From positions 60,772,705 through 60,836,704 of the forward strand of contig NC_068567.1 of NCBI RefSeq assembly GCF_025698545.1: 64,000 bases of DNA, in the 5' to 3' direction. How positions within the stretch are numbered: the stretch's first letter is position 1; every line of letters starts with the position of its first letter. The position numbers were made by a program, and so were the translations under genes. The DNA comes from Gossypium raimondii (Eukaryota; Streptophyta; Magnoliopsida; Malvales; Malvaceae). Below are positions 1 to 12,831 of this stretch, one piece after another. The notes beneath the pieces are model-generated. The model made no database searches. It was not told where the DNA came from and saw only the letters and a list, made by a program, of their open reading frames with translations.

Positions 1-1900
1 CCAAACTTAACACGCATGACCTATATGAATGGAGTATGAAATATGATGATTAGATTGTTTAAATATTAGTTTTATATTGATGTAAAAGGATCTCGCTCTA
101 TTTTTCTACTATAAAGTAAATTTTAAATTGATCTAATTTAGATAAATATTTTAAAACTATATTTTCTTTAATTACTAATTCTTAAATCGAGAAGTTGATC
201 ATTTTACTTAATTTTTGAGGTTTTATTAAAATAAAAAGTCAGTCCAATGGTTGATAAAATATATGAAATTGAACTATTGATAATTCATTGAACTGTTAAT
301 TTTTTATTAATTTCACGCATATAAATTACTAAATCGCAAATTTCTTAAGTAGCAAATTACGGTAAAGGTTTAGCAAGGTTAATAAATTAGATTAATTTAT
401 TAATTGCCAATGATGTTTCGATTTGTTGTAATATTAAGGTCTTAGAACTTTGATGGTCGAAGTTCGAGTCTCGCTATGTACTAATATTATGTGTGAATTT
501 TATACAAATTTATTTATTTTATTTTAGATTTGAATACATCCCGATTTTCAATAAATTATGTTTTTTATTAAATTTATTCTACTTCTAATGGATAAAATTT
601 ATATAGTTGTACTTGTAGATTCCTTGAAAAAATATAGTGTTTATTTTTATTTTATAAAATAAAAGAATAAATTTCATAATTAAACTCAATAAAGTGAAAT
701 ATTGAAAAAAAAATAGTGATATAATAAATTAAAATATCTTACCCAACATTATCATTATTTTCCCAGCTTTCACCATGACGCGCGTGGCTGCCGCCCACTT
801 TAAAGCAAACTAAAATTTAATGCAATAAAATATGGGTACCTTATTCAAGGCCCTGAGTCTAACCAGATTTATTTTTAAGTTTATAATATTTTATGTTATG
901 TTTATTTAAAACACATTAAAATATATATATATTAAATATAATACGACTCTTATGTAAATATTTAAATAATATTAAGATGACTATATAAAAAAATTTAATA
1001 AAATAAAATTAAAAATTAAAAAAATATAGACGAGCCTAAAATAGACTTGGATTAATCTTTTATAAATATAAATAATTTTAAACAAAATTTTAAGTCCATA
1101 TTTTGAGCCAACTTGAACAAACATGAGGTATGTTAATCTCATGCTTAGACTCAATCCGAACACAGCCATGAGCACCTCTACTCCCGTACAAACCCTTTTC
1201 CATATTTTTTATTTTTATAATTTCTTAATTTTTCTTAATTAACATCAAGTCTAGGTTGGGGAGAGAAAAATACGTCACGCCTTGCCCTGTTTTTATTTTA
1301 ACTCTAAACACAACCAAATTTTATTTTTGATATAAAATTCCATATTCAATAATCATATTGAACTCCGATTAAATCCGAAATTTAAATTTGTACCCTTGAA
1401 CCAAAACAAAGCTCTCTTGACCCTATTTACCTTGTACACAAAACTCGAACCCAAAACCCAACCTCTAACAGCGCGTGACACCACCTTTCTTTTATCTCCT
1501 CCTCCCTAAAAAATAAAATCCAAGAATCCCACTGCATGAAAACGACTCCATTTTTAATGGCACTTTCTACTTTAATTGAACCCCCCAATAGATCCTCCGT
1601 TGATCTTTTGATGATGATGATGATCATACTAACATTTTTCTACCCCACCTTTAGAATAAATTTCCTCCCTTTATCACCGCTCAGCTCTTTATTACTCTCT
1701 TTCACCATTTTTCATGGCTTTTTTTCCTCAAACATTTCTGAAGATTTTAACTTTGTTTGGTTGTTTGTCGGTGGAGAGTAGCATCCAATGTTATTAAAAA
1801 TAAAAATAAAAACCTGCCCTTTCAATTAAAACCCAACAAAAATCCAACTATTATCATCCTTCTGGTTTCTGGGTTTATGTGGTTTGTAATTTAAGCCACA
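1..1900. other. AT-rich intergenic sequence upstream of the FPP gene
   Basis: I see no convincing gene. Short reading frames here lack family resemblance. A repeat end of the hAT-like type (CAGCCATGAGCACCTCTA at about 1157-1175) matches the right end of the 50.3-50.9 kb element, so roughly 980-1175 is probably a degenerate, 5'-truncated copy. The stretch at about 1780-2017 is pyrimidine-rich and probably holds the FPP promoter and leader start. Confidence 0.5.
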
Positions 1901-2017
1901 ATCATTTCAGCTTCCATCACTTCAAATGCCAGTTTCTTCTTAACAATTCTCTCTGTAATGTTGGTTCAAAGCTTTAGCTGTTGTTGAAAAAACTTGATTC
2001 TCTGCATAAAAACAAAG

Positions 2018-2501
2018 GTGAGAGAGAGCCATTGAACTGTTCTTCTACCTATTGTTCGTGATTACCATGATAGTGATGTTGATTTTGACTGTATCTTGAA
2101 AATAAACCATTGTCACTTTCATATATAAGTGAGACTGTGTGTGTGCATGGAAAAAGCTAGCATCACCATTGTTTAATTACTTAACTTTCCTTCTTTAGAT
2201 GCATTAGTTAGCAAGTTGATTTGTTCAAAAATGGTAACTATGTATGGCATGTAGTATTTGGAAGGTATACTTTAATGTTTTAATCCCTAAATACATGCAT
2301 TTGTTAGAGATGCTTACAATGCCCTTTTAATGCTGTTTATAGTGATTGATTTTGCTTTTACATCTACTCGTGTTTGTGAAAAGTACTGTGTGAAGTGTAT
2401 ACATGGGAAATGCTTAGTGTTTGTTTTGGCCATTGTTTTATAGATTGGTTAAGATGCCAACTTATTTGATGGCCCTATAATTAAGCTGTTCTTTTGTTCA
2501 G
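2018..2501 (+). other. Probable 5' leader intron of the FPP gene
   Basis: A donor-like site (AAAG/GTGAGAG) at 2017/2018 and an acceptor (TTTTGTTCAG/AAACTG) at 2501/2502 sit upstream of the start codon at 2519. A leader intron just before the ATG is common in this family. This is inferred from splice consensus only, without transcript support. Confidence 0.5.
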
Positions 2502-2518
2502 AAACTGAAACTAGAATC

Positions 2519-5500
2519 ATGGACCACAAATCATGGCTTTGGAAGAAAAAAACTTCGGAAAAGACTATTGTTGCTACGGATAAGGTCGATGTTTCTGTGA
2601 AACGAATTAATGAAGAGGTAAACCAAAAAGCTTTAACTATCTTGTTTCTTGATTCTTGTTTTGAGATTTTTATTTTTATGATCTATGAAAATGACCCGAG
2701 GATTGACGTTTTTGCTTGCTAGGAACGAATGGAGGGGGGACGAGATAGAATAGTAAAGAATCTAAATGAGAACCTTGCTTCGGTTCTCCTTGATAATCAT
2801 GCTAAGGACGATTTGATGACAAAAAATGTGAAAATGGCACCGGTACTGAATGCAGGTATCATTTGAAGATCAGCTTATTTTGTTTGAAACGTGCACTTTC
2901 CTTTGGCTTTGTAGAATCTAATAAGTAGAAGTTTTTGTTTAGGTCAGGACATGGCTGAAGCAGATGCATTCGCTCTGAAGAAAGAGCTACATGAAGCTTT
3001 GAGGCAAGGGAAATTGGCAAATGAAAAGTTGACTCAGTCGGAGGTTGCGTTGAAGGAATGTATGCAACAGCTAAATTTTGTTCGAGACGAGCAGGAGCAA
3101 AGGATCCGTGATGCTGTTGCAAAGACATCAACTGAGTTCGAGAAAGAACAGAAAGCATTACAAGACAAGTTGACAGACACAAACAGAAGGCTTGAAGAGT
3201 TGACTATCGAGAATTCTCGGCTAGCTAAAGCCTTGCTAGTCAAAGAAAAAATGATCGAAGATCAGGAGAAGCAGAAATCTCAATCAGAAGCAGAATTCAG
3301 TGCACTAATGGCTAAATTAGATCTCACTGAGAAAGAGAATGCATTTCTCAAATACGAGTTTCATGTTCTCGAGAAGGAGCTTGAGATCAGAAACGAAGAG
3401 ATGGAATATACCCGTCGATCAGAAGATTTAGCACATAAACAACATTTGCAGGATGTAAAGAACATTGCTAAGTTGGAAGCCGAATGCCAAAAGTTACGTT
3501 TACTTCTACAAAAGAGGCTGCCAGGTCTGGCTGCCGTGGTGAAAATGAAGAATGAAGTCGAAATGCTGGGAAAGGACAAGTCAGAGACAAGAAGAAGAAA
3601 GCTGAACCCAACTAGAGATTTGATCGTCAGAGGCTCCACTGCTGACATATCTCCTGAAAATCCAATCAAGAGTATCAATCTCTTGTTGGAGCAATTACAC
3701 AATGTGGAAGAAGAAAACAAGAATCTCAAAGAAATAATGACCAAGAAGAATGCTCAAATCCAATCATTGGGTTTAATATGTTCTCAAACATCATCCAGGC
3801 CAACAACAGAAATTGGGATTCAGCCTAAAGAGTTGTTTAAAGGACAAAAGTCCATGGAGCTGGTAAGGAGTAGTACGATATCAAGTGAACTATCCATAAC
3901 ATCAGGTTTTGATATTGGCAGCTTTGATGGAACTAGCTCTTCTTGTTCATGGGCTAATGCATTGTTTCCAGAATCTGCACGCTTGGACAAAAGACTTAAG
4001 AATCCAATGGATCACAAGGTCTTTACAGTTCCAGAAATGAGATTAATGGACGATTTTGTAGAGATGGAAAAATTAGCCTTATCGGATGGTAAGGAATTGG
4101 TGCCATTTGAGCAAGGTCATGGTACCTTCAGCAATACAAAGCAGATGCAGTCAAAAGATGTAGCAGGTGAAAGATCATTTGATTGGCTTCAGGTTGTTTT
4201 GCAAGCTATCTCCAAGCACAAATGTATTTCCAACCGAAGTTCAATTGAAATTCTTGAGGACATCAAAATTGCTTTGGGTTGTAGCAGTCTTTTAAATGCT
4301 CCTGATGTTGATAAAACTGCATGTTCAATGCATCCCATAGAAGCTGATGGTCCCCATATCAGCGGCTACATAGCCTGGAAATCCCCGAACGCTTCTCCTA
4401 GTACAGGTTCACTAAGCGGAGCTTCTAGTGTTGAGACCTCAGCCGAAAAAACAAAAAAGCCACTGTTTCAGCCTGATCTGAACAAGTCAATCGGTAAAAT
4501 CATTGAACTGATTGAAGGAATTGGACTAACATCTTCCGATTCTTCTGACAGTTGTCTAGAGAAAAATCAAACCCCCAAACAATCACCAGCTCATGCAGAC
4601 TACTTTGTTCGTGTTTTTCAATGGAAAAGTTCAGAATTAAGCACCGTTCTACAACATTTTATTCGTGCATGTAACAATATGTTGAATAAAAGGGCTGATC
4701 TTGAAACTTTTGCTGAAGAACTCTCATTTACTTTGGACTGGATTGTGAACTATTGCGTTACTCCTAAGGAAGCTTCGAGTGCGAGGGATAAGATCAAAAG
4801 ACATTTTGGTTGGAATGATTCACAAAGTGAAAAAGAAGTTGCTTATGCAAGCCATGGTGTGGAATCAGATGTGACCCACATTTCTAAAGAACAAACATCA
4901 CTTGTAGACTCCTTTGCTTCTTTGCCTGATCAGAGTCACAGTGTTATCCCCCCACTGGAGGAAGAAAACAAGAGATTAAAAGATGATCTGAAGGATATGA
5001 AAACGAGGCTGGAGTCAGAAACAGACAAGAGTGAGGCCCTGATGTTACAACTTCAAGAATTAAAGGAAAGCATCGGAAGCTTACAAGCAGAACTTAATAT
5101 GTTGAAAGAATCAAAGGAAATGATAGAGGAACAGGTTGAAAATCAGAAATCAATTAATGAAGATCTCGATACACAGCTCACTGTTGCCAAAGCTAAACTA
5201 AACGAGATCTTCCACAAGTTATCATCTTTGGAAGTTGAGTTGGAGTACAAAAATAGCTGTTGTGAAGAGCTAGAAGCTACTTGTCTTGAGCTTCAACTCC
5301 AGTTAGAGAAGCAGATGCATTCGCTCTGAAGAAAGAGCTACATGAAGCTTTGAGGCAAGGGAAATTGGCAAATGAAAAGTTGACTCAGTCGGAGGTTGCG
5401 TTGAAGGAATGTATGCAACAGCTAAATTTTGTTCGAGACGAGCAGGAGCAAAGGATCCGTGATGCTGTTGCAAAGACATCAACTGAGTTCGAGAAAGAAC

Positions 5501-8460
5501 AGAAAGCATTACAAGACAAGTTGACAGACACAAACAGAAGGCTTGAAGAGTTGACTATCGAGAATTCTCGGCTAGCTAAAGCCTTGCTAGTCAAAGAAAA
5601 AATGATCGAAGATCAGGAGAAGCAGAAATCTCAATCAGAAGCAGAATTCAGTGCACTAATGGCTAAATTAGATCTCACTGAGAAAGAGAATGCATTTCTC
5701 AAATACGAGTTTCATGTTCTCGAGAAGGAGCTTGAGATCAGAAACGAAGAGATGGAATATACCCGTCGATCAGAAGATTTAGCACATAAACAACATTTGC
5801 AGGATGTAAAGAACATTGCTAAGTTGGAAGCGAATGCCAAAAGTTACGTTTACTTCTACAAAGAGGCTGCCAGGTCTGGCTGCCGTGGTGAAAATGAAGA
5901 ATGAAGTCGAAATGCTGGGAAAGGACAAGTCAGAGACAAGAAGAAGAAAGCTGAACCCAACTAGAGATTTGATCGTCAGAGGCTCCACTGCTGACATATC
6001 TCCTGAAAATCCAATCAAGAGTATCAATCTCTTGTTGGAGCAATTACACAATGTGGAAGAAGAAAACAAGAATCTCAAAGAAATAATGACCAAGAAGAAT
6101 GCTCAAATCCAATCATTGGGTTTAATATGTTCTCAAACATCATCCAGGCCAACAACAGAAATTGGGATTCAGCCTAAAGAGTTGTTTAAAGGACAAAAGT
6201 CCATGGAGCTGGTAAGGAGTAGTACGATATCAAGTGAACTATCCATAACATCAGGTTTTGATATTGGCAGCTTTGATGGAACTAGCTCTTCTTGTTCATG
6301 GGCTAATGCATTGTTTCCAGAATCTGCACGCTTGGACAAAAGACTTAAGAATCCAATGGATCACAAGGTCTTTACAGTTCCAGAAATGAGATTAATGGAC
6401 GATTTTGTAGAGATGGAAAAATTAGCCTTATCGGATGGTAAGGAATTGGTGCCATTTGAGCAAGGTCATGGTACCTTCAGCAATACAAAGCAGATGCAGT
6501 CAAAAGATGTAGCAGGTGAAAGATCATTTGATTGGCTTCAGGTTGTTTTGCAAGCTATCTCCAAGCACAAATGTATTTCCAACCGAAGTTCAATTGAAAT
6601 TCTTGAGGACATCAAAATTGCTTTGGGTTGTAGCAGTCTTTTAAATGCTCCTGATGTTGATAAAACTGCATGTTCAATGCATCCCATAGAAGCTGATGGT
6701 CCCCATATCAGCGGCTACATAGCCTGGAAATCCCCGAACGCTTCTCCTAGTACAGGTTCACTAAGCGGAGCTTCTAGTGTTGAGACCTCAGCCGAAAAAA
6801 CAAAAAAGCCACTGTTTCAGCCTGATCTGAACAAGTCAATCGGTAAAATCATTGAACTGATTGAAGGAATTGGACTAACATCTTCCGATTCTTCTGACAG
6901 TTGTCTAGAGAAAAATCAAACCCCAAACAATCACCAGCTCATGCAGACTACTTTGTTCGTGTTTTCAATGGAAAAGTTCAGAATTAAGCACCGTTCTACA
7001 ACATTTTATTCGTGCATGTAACAATATGTTGAATAAAAGGGCTGATCTTGAAACTTTTGCTGAAGAACTCTCATTTACTTTGGACTGGATTGTGAACTAT
7101 TGCGTTACTCCTAAGGAAGCTTGAGTGCGAGGATAAGATCAAAAGACATTTTGGTTGGAATGATTCACAAAGTGAAAAGAAGTTGCTTATGCAAGCCATG
7201 GTGTGGAATCAGATGTGACCCACATTTCTAAAGAACAAACATCACTTGTAGACTCCTTTGCTTCTTTGCCTGATCAGAGTCACAGTGTTATCCCCCCACT
7301 GGAGGAAGAAAACAAGAGATTAAAAGATGATCTGAAGGATATGAAAACGAGGCTGGAGTCAGAAACAGACAAGAGTGAGGCCCTGATGTTACAACTTCAA
7401 GAATTAAAGGAAAGCATCGGAAGCTTACAAGCAGAACTTAATATGTTGAAAGAATCAAAGGAAATGATAGAGGAACAGGTTGAAAATCAGAAATCAATTA
7501 ATGAAGATCTCGATACACAGCTCACTGTTGCCAAAGCTAAACTAAACGAGATCTTCCACAAGTTATCATCTTTGGAAGTTGAGTTGGAGTACAAAAATAG
7601 CTGTTGTGAAGAGCTAGAAGCTACTTGTCTTGAGCTTCAACTCCAGTTAGAGAGGTAAAGTGTTGCTTCCTAGTTTTAATTCCTGTGATTTCTAAAGGAA
7701 CTTGTCAATATAGTTTCTGATTTATGAAACATAAACTCACAGTGTGGCAAAGAAAGAAACACCGAAGTATGTCATGGATCAAGAGGGGAAGCAATCTCAA
7801 AATGTAAGTCGTTAACTATTTATCCTATCATTCGCCTGCCTTGCTAAAACTTTATCTGGTCTTTGGTATTTTTCTGATATGTAACTTTTACAGTTGATAT
7901 AGGTAATAGGCCATACCAATATTATATGGTGCATTGGCAGTAATATGAATGGCAAATGGCAAACTTTCTATATTAAACACTGATATTATATGTCTGCATT
8001 TTCGAACATACAGGGTTGGGAAATTACAGCAGCTTCAGTCAAGTTAGCAGAGTGTCAAGAAACAATTCTGAACCTAGGTAAGCAATTAAAAGTGTTGGCC
8101 TCACCGCAAGAAGCAGTACTATTCGACAAAGTTTTCTCCAATAGTAAAGCCGCTACCACGGCTATAAACAACAGAAGGGTGAACAAACGTCTCTCCTTGC
8201 GCGATCGAATGCTAGCCGACAATGGTAGTAAAGTAGAAGATGCAGAAAATTCAACCCTTCTCCACTCCGATAATCGCAAGACTTCAGGTTTGTTGTTACA
8301 TGCCTCGGGATCATGTCTTGGTTCCAAGAATGAAAGTGCCAATGCCGGAGTTATGGCTTTGGCTATCGTACCAAGCAAGAAGCAAGGAGTAGGTTTGCTA
8401 AGGAAGTTGCTGTTTCGAAGGAAGAAAGGTTACACTAAGAAATTTCGTTACCAACACTGA
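2519..8460 (+). CDS. Filament-like plant protein (FPP, DUF869 coiled-coil), main exon duplicated
   Basis: Long coiled-coil protein of the plant FPP family, thought to act as a filament- or membrane-associated scaffold. Exons I infer: 2519-2617 (starts MDHKSWLWKKK, the family's typical N-terminus), 2723-2855, a large exon from 2943, then 7743-7803 and 8014-8460. The C-terminal part carries the conserved KLAECQETILNLGKQLK block and ends in a basic tail. In the sequence as given, the large exon is followed by a second tandem copy (junction at 5309/5310) that is out of frame, so translation from 2519 would stop at 5329 after about 872 residues. Counting the large exon once (2943-5310) and joining it to the last two exons gives 3108 nt, an uninterrupted 1035-residue reading frame, which is within the size range of the longer FPPs. 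The gene is therefore either truly interrupted or, more likely, misassembled. Splice phases (0, 1, 2, 0) are all consistent. Family assignment is confident; the exact FPP number is not. Confidence 0.85.
2957..7654 (+). repeat. Direct tandem duplication of the FPP main exon (2 x about 2.35 kb)
   Basis: Unit 1 is about 2957-5309 and unit 2 about 5308-7654. The offset is 2351 bp at the start and 2344 bp at the end because unit 2 has lost seven single bases, at about 5831, 5861, 6921, 6965, 7123, 7131 and 7179. Most losses are in short homopolymers, and I found no substitution by eye. Junction microhomology is about 2 bp (GA). The duplication begins 14 bp inside the exon and ends at its donor, so it includes neither splice site of the left copy's 3' end nor the right copy's 5' end. 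Confidence 0.9.
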
Positions 8461-8811
8461 GTAGCGACCGGTAATACAGAGTGATGATATGGCAACTCAA
8501 GGTAATCCTCCGTGTGTTCATAGTGTGGCAATTGGTTTTTTGTTTGCTGTTTTCTTGTCCGAGTTAATATCGTATGGTGAGAGCTTGTAGTCCTTTTGCA
8601 GAAACTCATATAGAGGTGTATAGTAATCTGATATGGCTATGTATATTTCTGGATTGAAGGGCTTTCCAAAAAAAACCCAGATAACTACAGTTTGAGTCGG
8701 TAGCTTTAACAAGAGAAATATCATTTGGGAGATTTGATCATAAGTTTATTTTCTTTGAGATGATATCACTGCAAACTTAAGATCTTGCCTTTATATTAGA
8801 AGTCAAATTGT

Positions 8812-9094
8812 ATGTTACTTTACTCCAAAAATTGATAAATTAGTTTTTTTACATTAAAATCAAAGAGCAAATTAGTCATTTCTTTTAAAAATTCTATTTA
8901 TTTGTACGGTTAAAATATTAGCGTGGCTGATGTACAGTGATAAGTTTTTAACAGTATAAATGAATAAAATTTTTAATAAAAAGATCGTTTTGCTTTTTGA
9001 TCTATTGTATAAAGATTATTTTATTTATTTTTTGAGTAGAGAGAACAAAATGCAATTCGATTATTAATATGAAAATCTGTATGATACTTTTACC
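8812..9094. repeat. MITE-like repeat, GTAAAAGTA-terminus family, copy 1
   Basis: Shares its right two-thirds with the copy at 9596-9932: a block around AATGAATAAAATTTTTAATA, then a TTTGATCTA-type stretch, ending in ATGATACTTTTACC. The central part can fold back on itself (TTTAAAAATTCTATTTATTTGTACGG against the later AATGAATAAAATTTTTAATA stretch). The left end is too diverged to place exactly. It lies just downstream of the WSD gene's stop codon. Confidence 0.5.
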
Positions 9095-9194
9095 GTTTAC
9101 AAAACAAAAGAAACAGAGGAGGGTAAAAAAAATTTCATGTGGTATATTGTAATGTTCATAAATTTTCACTTGTACACCTATCAACTTTTTTTGC

Positions 9195-11862
9195 CTATGC
9201 TTTGTCCGCCTCCTTTGCTGCCACTTTCATTTCAAGTAATGCATCTTCAAAGCATTTAGCTAGAAACTCTGGGTCAGGGATGATATCTTTAGCTACAAGA
9301 ATTTGCATTTCGGCTTTACCGGCATAACTCACCATGTGCATCGTTAGAGCCTGCTTTTAAACGTAATTTATCATACTTCTAAGAAAAATGAAGAGTCCAA
9401 GCAACAGTTGGTGTTGTACCTGTGGTAGGCTAGAAGTAGAGACCTTGATGCTAGAGATAGGGTTGCCTGAAAGTGTAATGTCCTCTAAAGGGCCAATCAA
9501 GTTTGAGATAGTGAAGGTTGTATTACAAAGGAGCTTGTAATTAATCAAAGAAGCATACTGCAACACCAAAACACATAATTAGTAGGCAAAAACGGGTAAA
9601 AGTAATATGGAGGTCCTTGTATATTAGTCTCTATTTAAAAATTGGAGAAATTAGTTTCTGTATATTAGTTTAAAGAGTAAATTGGTCCTTTCTATTAAAT
9701 ATTTCATTCATTTGTACTATTACAAACTAGCAGGACTAATGGAATAACTAGACATTGATATTGACTTGCCACGTGTATCTTAGTTTGTAACCGTAGAAAT
9801 GAATGAAGTTTTTAATAGAAGGTTCAGCTTGCTCCTTAATCTAATGTATAAGGACTAATTTACTCCTTTTTTTTAGTGAAAAGAGAAAATACAATCCGAT
9901 TCTTAGTATAATAACCTCCATGATACTTTTACGGAAAAAAAACATCTCCAGATCAACTATCTTATAGATGTTTCAATATCGTTTTTGTTCTGTTTTTTTT
10001 TTTTTACTACACCTTTGTTCCTAACAGGGTCATTGTAAGATCCCCAATCCTGTAAGAAAAGTAAGCTTCCAGGGACTGTTTCTTCCTATCGACCATCACC
10101 TTTGCTCTCTTCAAATATTCCAAAGGATCATTACCACTTTTATGATAAAAGACAGGTAACAAAATTACCCCAAATCTGTTTCCCCATCTTGTTTCTGAAT
10201 TATCCTTCATTAATTTAGATATTTCCTGACAAAGAGAAAAACCAGACATGACAAAGAGAAAAACCAGACATGATGGGCAAAATCTGAAACCGTCGTCTGT
10301 CAAACACAGTGTGTGAAACCTAAAACTAACCTGCAACCCTGGTTTTGCTCTTAAATTAACCATAGCTACACCTGTCATACGAAGGCCTTCATGCAAGGCT
10401 ATAACAAGAACAATCAATGAACTCCAAATCAGTTTCTAGATTGGCACCAAGTGTTTGGTTATAGTTTTATGAACAAATTTATTTACCATTTGGTGTGCTG
10501 TGATCCAAGTATCTTGATAGTCCACATGACACTATCCCAAACAGGACATCATTAATCGTCTGCAAAAACAACGAAAGAGTTAACACTTTTCACTATTATG
10601 GGTTAATTAAGCTCAAAAACAAAAACCCATTATGCTAAATCTCATTAAAAATTGTTCTTTTAGTCCCATAATTTAGGGTCAAGTCAACCTCATGTTAGGG
10701 CCTTTGAACCAGAATTATATGGGACAGTTACATTTATTGGTAAATTCTGCTATTATTCGTTTCTGTATTTTATGAAATTATCAATGCTAAACCTTATATT
10801 TTTTTAATTTTGAAATTAGTACTTATATAAACTGATAAATCTATTTGGTTAAATTCAATTACTATATGTACACTTGACGAATCATTTTAATTCCTTATAT
10901 ATTTTGATTTTTGAACTTTAAATCTTTTCATAAATGATAGTTATTAATCTATTAATTGAATATTTAGTGAGTAATATGAGAAAATAACAAATAGAAGAAC
11001 TCAATTTTAAAAATTTAAAAAGTATAAGGACTGATAGAAATTAAAATTCAGTAGTAATTGAGAATTTAACCTTTTCAGGTTACCTACTGTATCGGATACG
11101 GCAAGAGTTACTTACTGCATCGGGAATGGCCTTTTTGACCTCTTTCATGTCATGAAGCAAGAACTTAGCGGTGGCTAGTTTCCTTGGCCAGAGTTCCACG
11201 CCATCGCCACCAGAAACCGCCGTTTTCCGGTCAGAAACAAAGAGACTCCTCAGTAAAAACTCCAACACGAATACCAAAGTGAGCCAAGCCATCTTTAAAA
11301 ACCCCCACATGGAACCCAACAACCATGGCGAATCCCGTCTTTTCTCGGTCGTCTTCTCGGGAACCATCATGGGAAGCGCGTCTGGATCACTCACCTTCCT
11401 ACAACTAGCCATTAACATGGACATTAAAGAGATCCCATCACCTAAAGAATGGTGGATCCTAAACACAACGTGCTTATGCGCCGTTAAAAGATGAACTTCC
11501 CATAAAGGCTTGTCCGTACTCAATGGACTACTCACTGATAAATCAGCTACATACCGATTCACTGCTACTTCATCATCTTCTTCATCTTCATTAACCCGGT
11601 TTTTAACAACGATAACATGTCGGTCAACGTCGAGCCGGGTTTTTCTCCAGTGTTCGAATCCATTCTCGTCACGAACCAGTAAGCTACAAAATCTAGGGTG
11701 CTGCCCCATCGGCGAAGACATAATAGTCGCTTTTGCACCGTCTACGTCGATGGGGTTTTTGGTACGAGCAATACAGTGGATAACCACGTCCGTTTTCCGT
11801 TGAAGAAAAAGCCGACCGGCTGGACTCAACGGTTCGTCGGAAAAAGTTCCCGGACAAGCCAT
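9195..11862 (-). CDS. WSD-type wax ester synthase / diacylglycerol O-acyltransferase (copy 1)
   Basis: Bifunctional acyltransferase family that esterifies fatty alcohols or diacylglycerol with acyl-CoA, normally at the ER, in cuticular wax synthesis. Six exons in transcript order: 11862-11116, 10559-10487, 10398-10331, 10225-10013, 9557-9420, 9350-9195. They total 1395 nt and 464 residues with consistent phases and GT/AG borders. The condensing motif HHSLGDG is at about residues 137-143, and a hydrophobic segment lies at about 184-208 (WGFLKMAWLTLVFVLEFLL). The second exon has the family's TINDV block, the fifth CNTTFTISN. The start MACPGTFSDEPLSP aligns with its paralogue at 22166. Introns 1 and 4 carry MITE-like insertions. 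It looks intact. A second, near-identical donor sequence lies 28 bp into intron 1. The exact substrate cannot be read from sequence. Confidence 0.88.
9596..9932. repeat. MITE-like element with TIRs in WSD copy 1 intron 4
   Basis: The left end GTAAAAGTAATATGGAGGT pairs with the right end CCTCCATGATACTTTTAC as about 18-bp terminal inverted repeats with few mismatches. It is about 337 bp long and non-coding. Internally, ATTAAATATTTCATTCATTTGTA pairs with AATGAATGAAGTTTTTAAT. Related copies: 8812-9094, 33722-33915 and 40777-40955. Confidence 0.65.
10229..10272. repeat. 22-bp perfect tandem duplication next to WSD copy 1 exon 4 acceptor
   Basis: The unit starting ACAAAGAGAAAAACCAGACA occurs twice back to back (10229-10250 and 10251-10272). 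It lies within the intron just upstream (in transcript sense) of the exon 4 acceptor, so it lengthens the pyrimidine-rich tract. Confidence 0.9.
10740..11077. repeat. TIR repeat of the TTTAGTCCTTATA type in WSD copy 1 intron 1
   Basis: AT-rich, non-coding. The left end (AAATTCTGCTATTATTCGTT) is roughly the inverse of the right end (CTGATAGAAATT...GTAGTAATTGAGAATTT). Internal blocks such as AATTTAAAAAGTATAAGGACT match repeats at 36460-36770 and 58475-58815. It is probably an old non-autonomous DNA transposon. Confidence 0.45.
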
Positions 11863-12666
11863 GAAGGTTAAAAAAAGAAAAGGGTAGCCGCCTAATCGGA
11901 TTCTTCAAAACTGTACCGTATTTTGGTGAGAAAAAGTGCCGAGTTTCCTCTGATTTGTTACTTTCACTGTAACACCATTTTCAAGGTTTGTTGCACAAGT
12001 TTTGAGACGAACACTTTCATGTATTATCGTCGTGTGTAATTACTGACAATTTTTCCACTTTCAGAAACTGTCAATGAAAGCAACATTTTCAGACTAGTAC
12101 AGATACAAGGAGGAGAATACAGTTGAATATCTTTAATATAATGCTTTTGCCATGCGGAAGCGTTACGAACGCGGGTTCTCCGTCCATCCGTTTTAATCCC
12201 TTTTTTTTTTTTTTTATCTCACTATATCTACAACTATAAAGAACTTACATTATATTCAAATCGACCTAACAATTAATATTGAAAATCAGAGAAAAAAATT
12301 ATTTAAATTTTGATTCGTAGATTCGTGACATTTAAAGTTGTTTCATGAAAAAAAATTAAATTGTAGAAGAAAAAAGGAAAGAGAACTTTCGATTGATACA
12401 GAAAGTGCAAACAAAAAAAAGTCATTTATAACATCGATTTTAACAATCCATTGAGTGAAATGAAAACTTTTGAATAGCCCGATGACCAAATTGTAATTTT
12501 TTTAGTTAAGTGACTAAAACGAAAAATCATTTATAGTTTAGTGACAACTGATATAGTTTACCTAATAAAAAAAAGGTGTAATTTAAACTAAAATTTATAA
12601 ATATATATAATTTGGTTTAATAATCGATTCAATCGGTTAGTTTATTTTGAATCAAGTGGTTTTTCT

Positions 12667-12831
12667 CTTTTTTTTTTTAACAATCTTATTATAGACTTTG
12701 ATCATATATGATTTTTTTGACACTGCTTAAAACTACTCAATGTCCCTTCTCAACCCATAAATAGGAGGATAATGCGCTTCAGCGCACTCGAACCCACGTC
12801 CTCCTATATTGACAATAATGTCCATGCCAAT
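12667..12831 (-). mobile_element. tRNA-derived SINE, copy A
   Basis: Read on the minus strand it shows a B-box-like GGGTTCGAGTGCGC, then the family block GAAGCGCATTATCCTCCTAT, the 3' block CTATAATAAGATTGTT and an A-rich tail (T-run at 12668-12678 on +). The A-box end is diverged or truncated. About 165 bp. Confidence 0.75.

Noticed and set aside
1536-1781. 81-residue open frame upstream of FPP
   Set aside because: No family resemblance, low-complexity Met/Leu-rich, and overlaps the probable promoter.
2859-3744. Antisense frames over the FPP exon
   Set aside because: They are mirror frames of a coiled-coil coding exon and repeat at 5303-6093 only because of the duplication.
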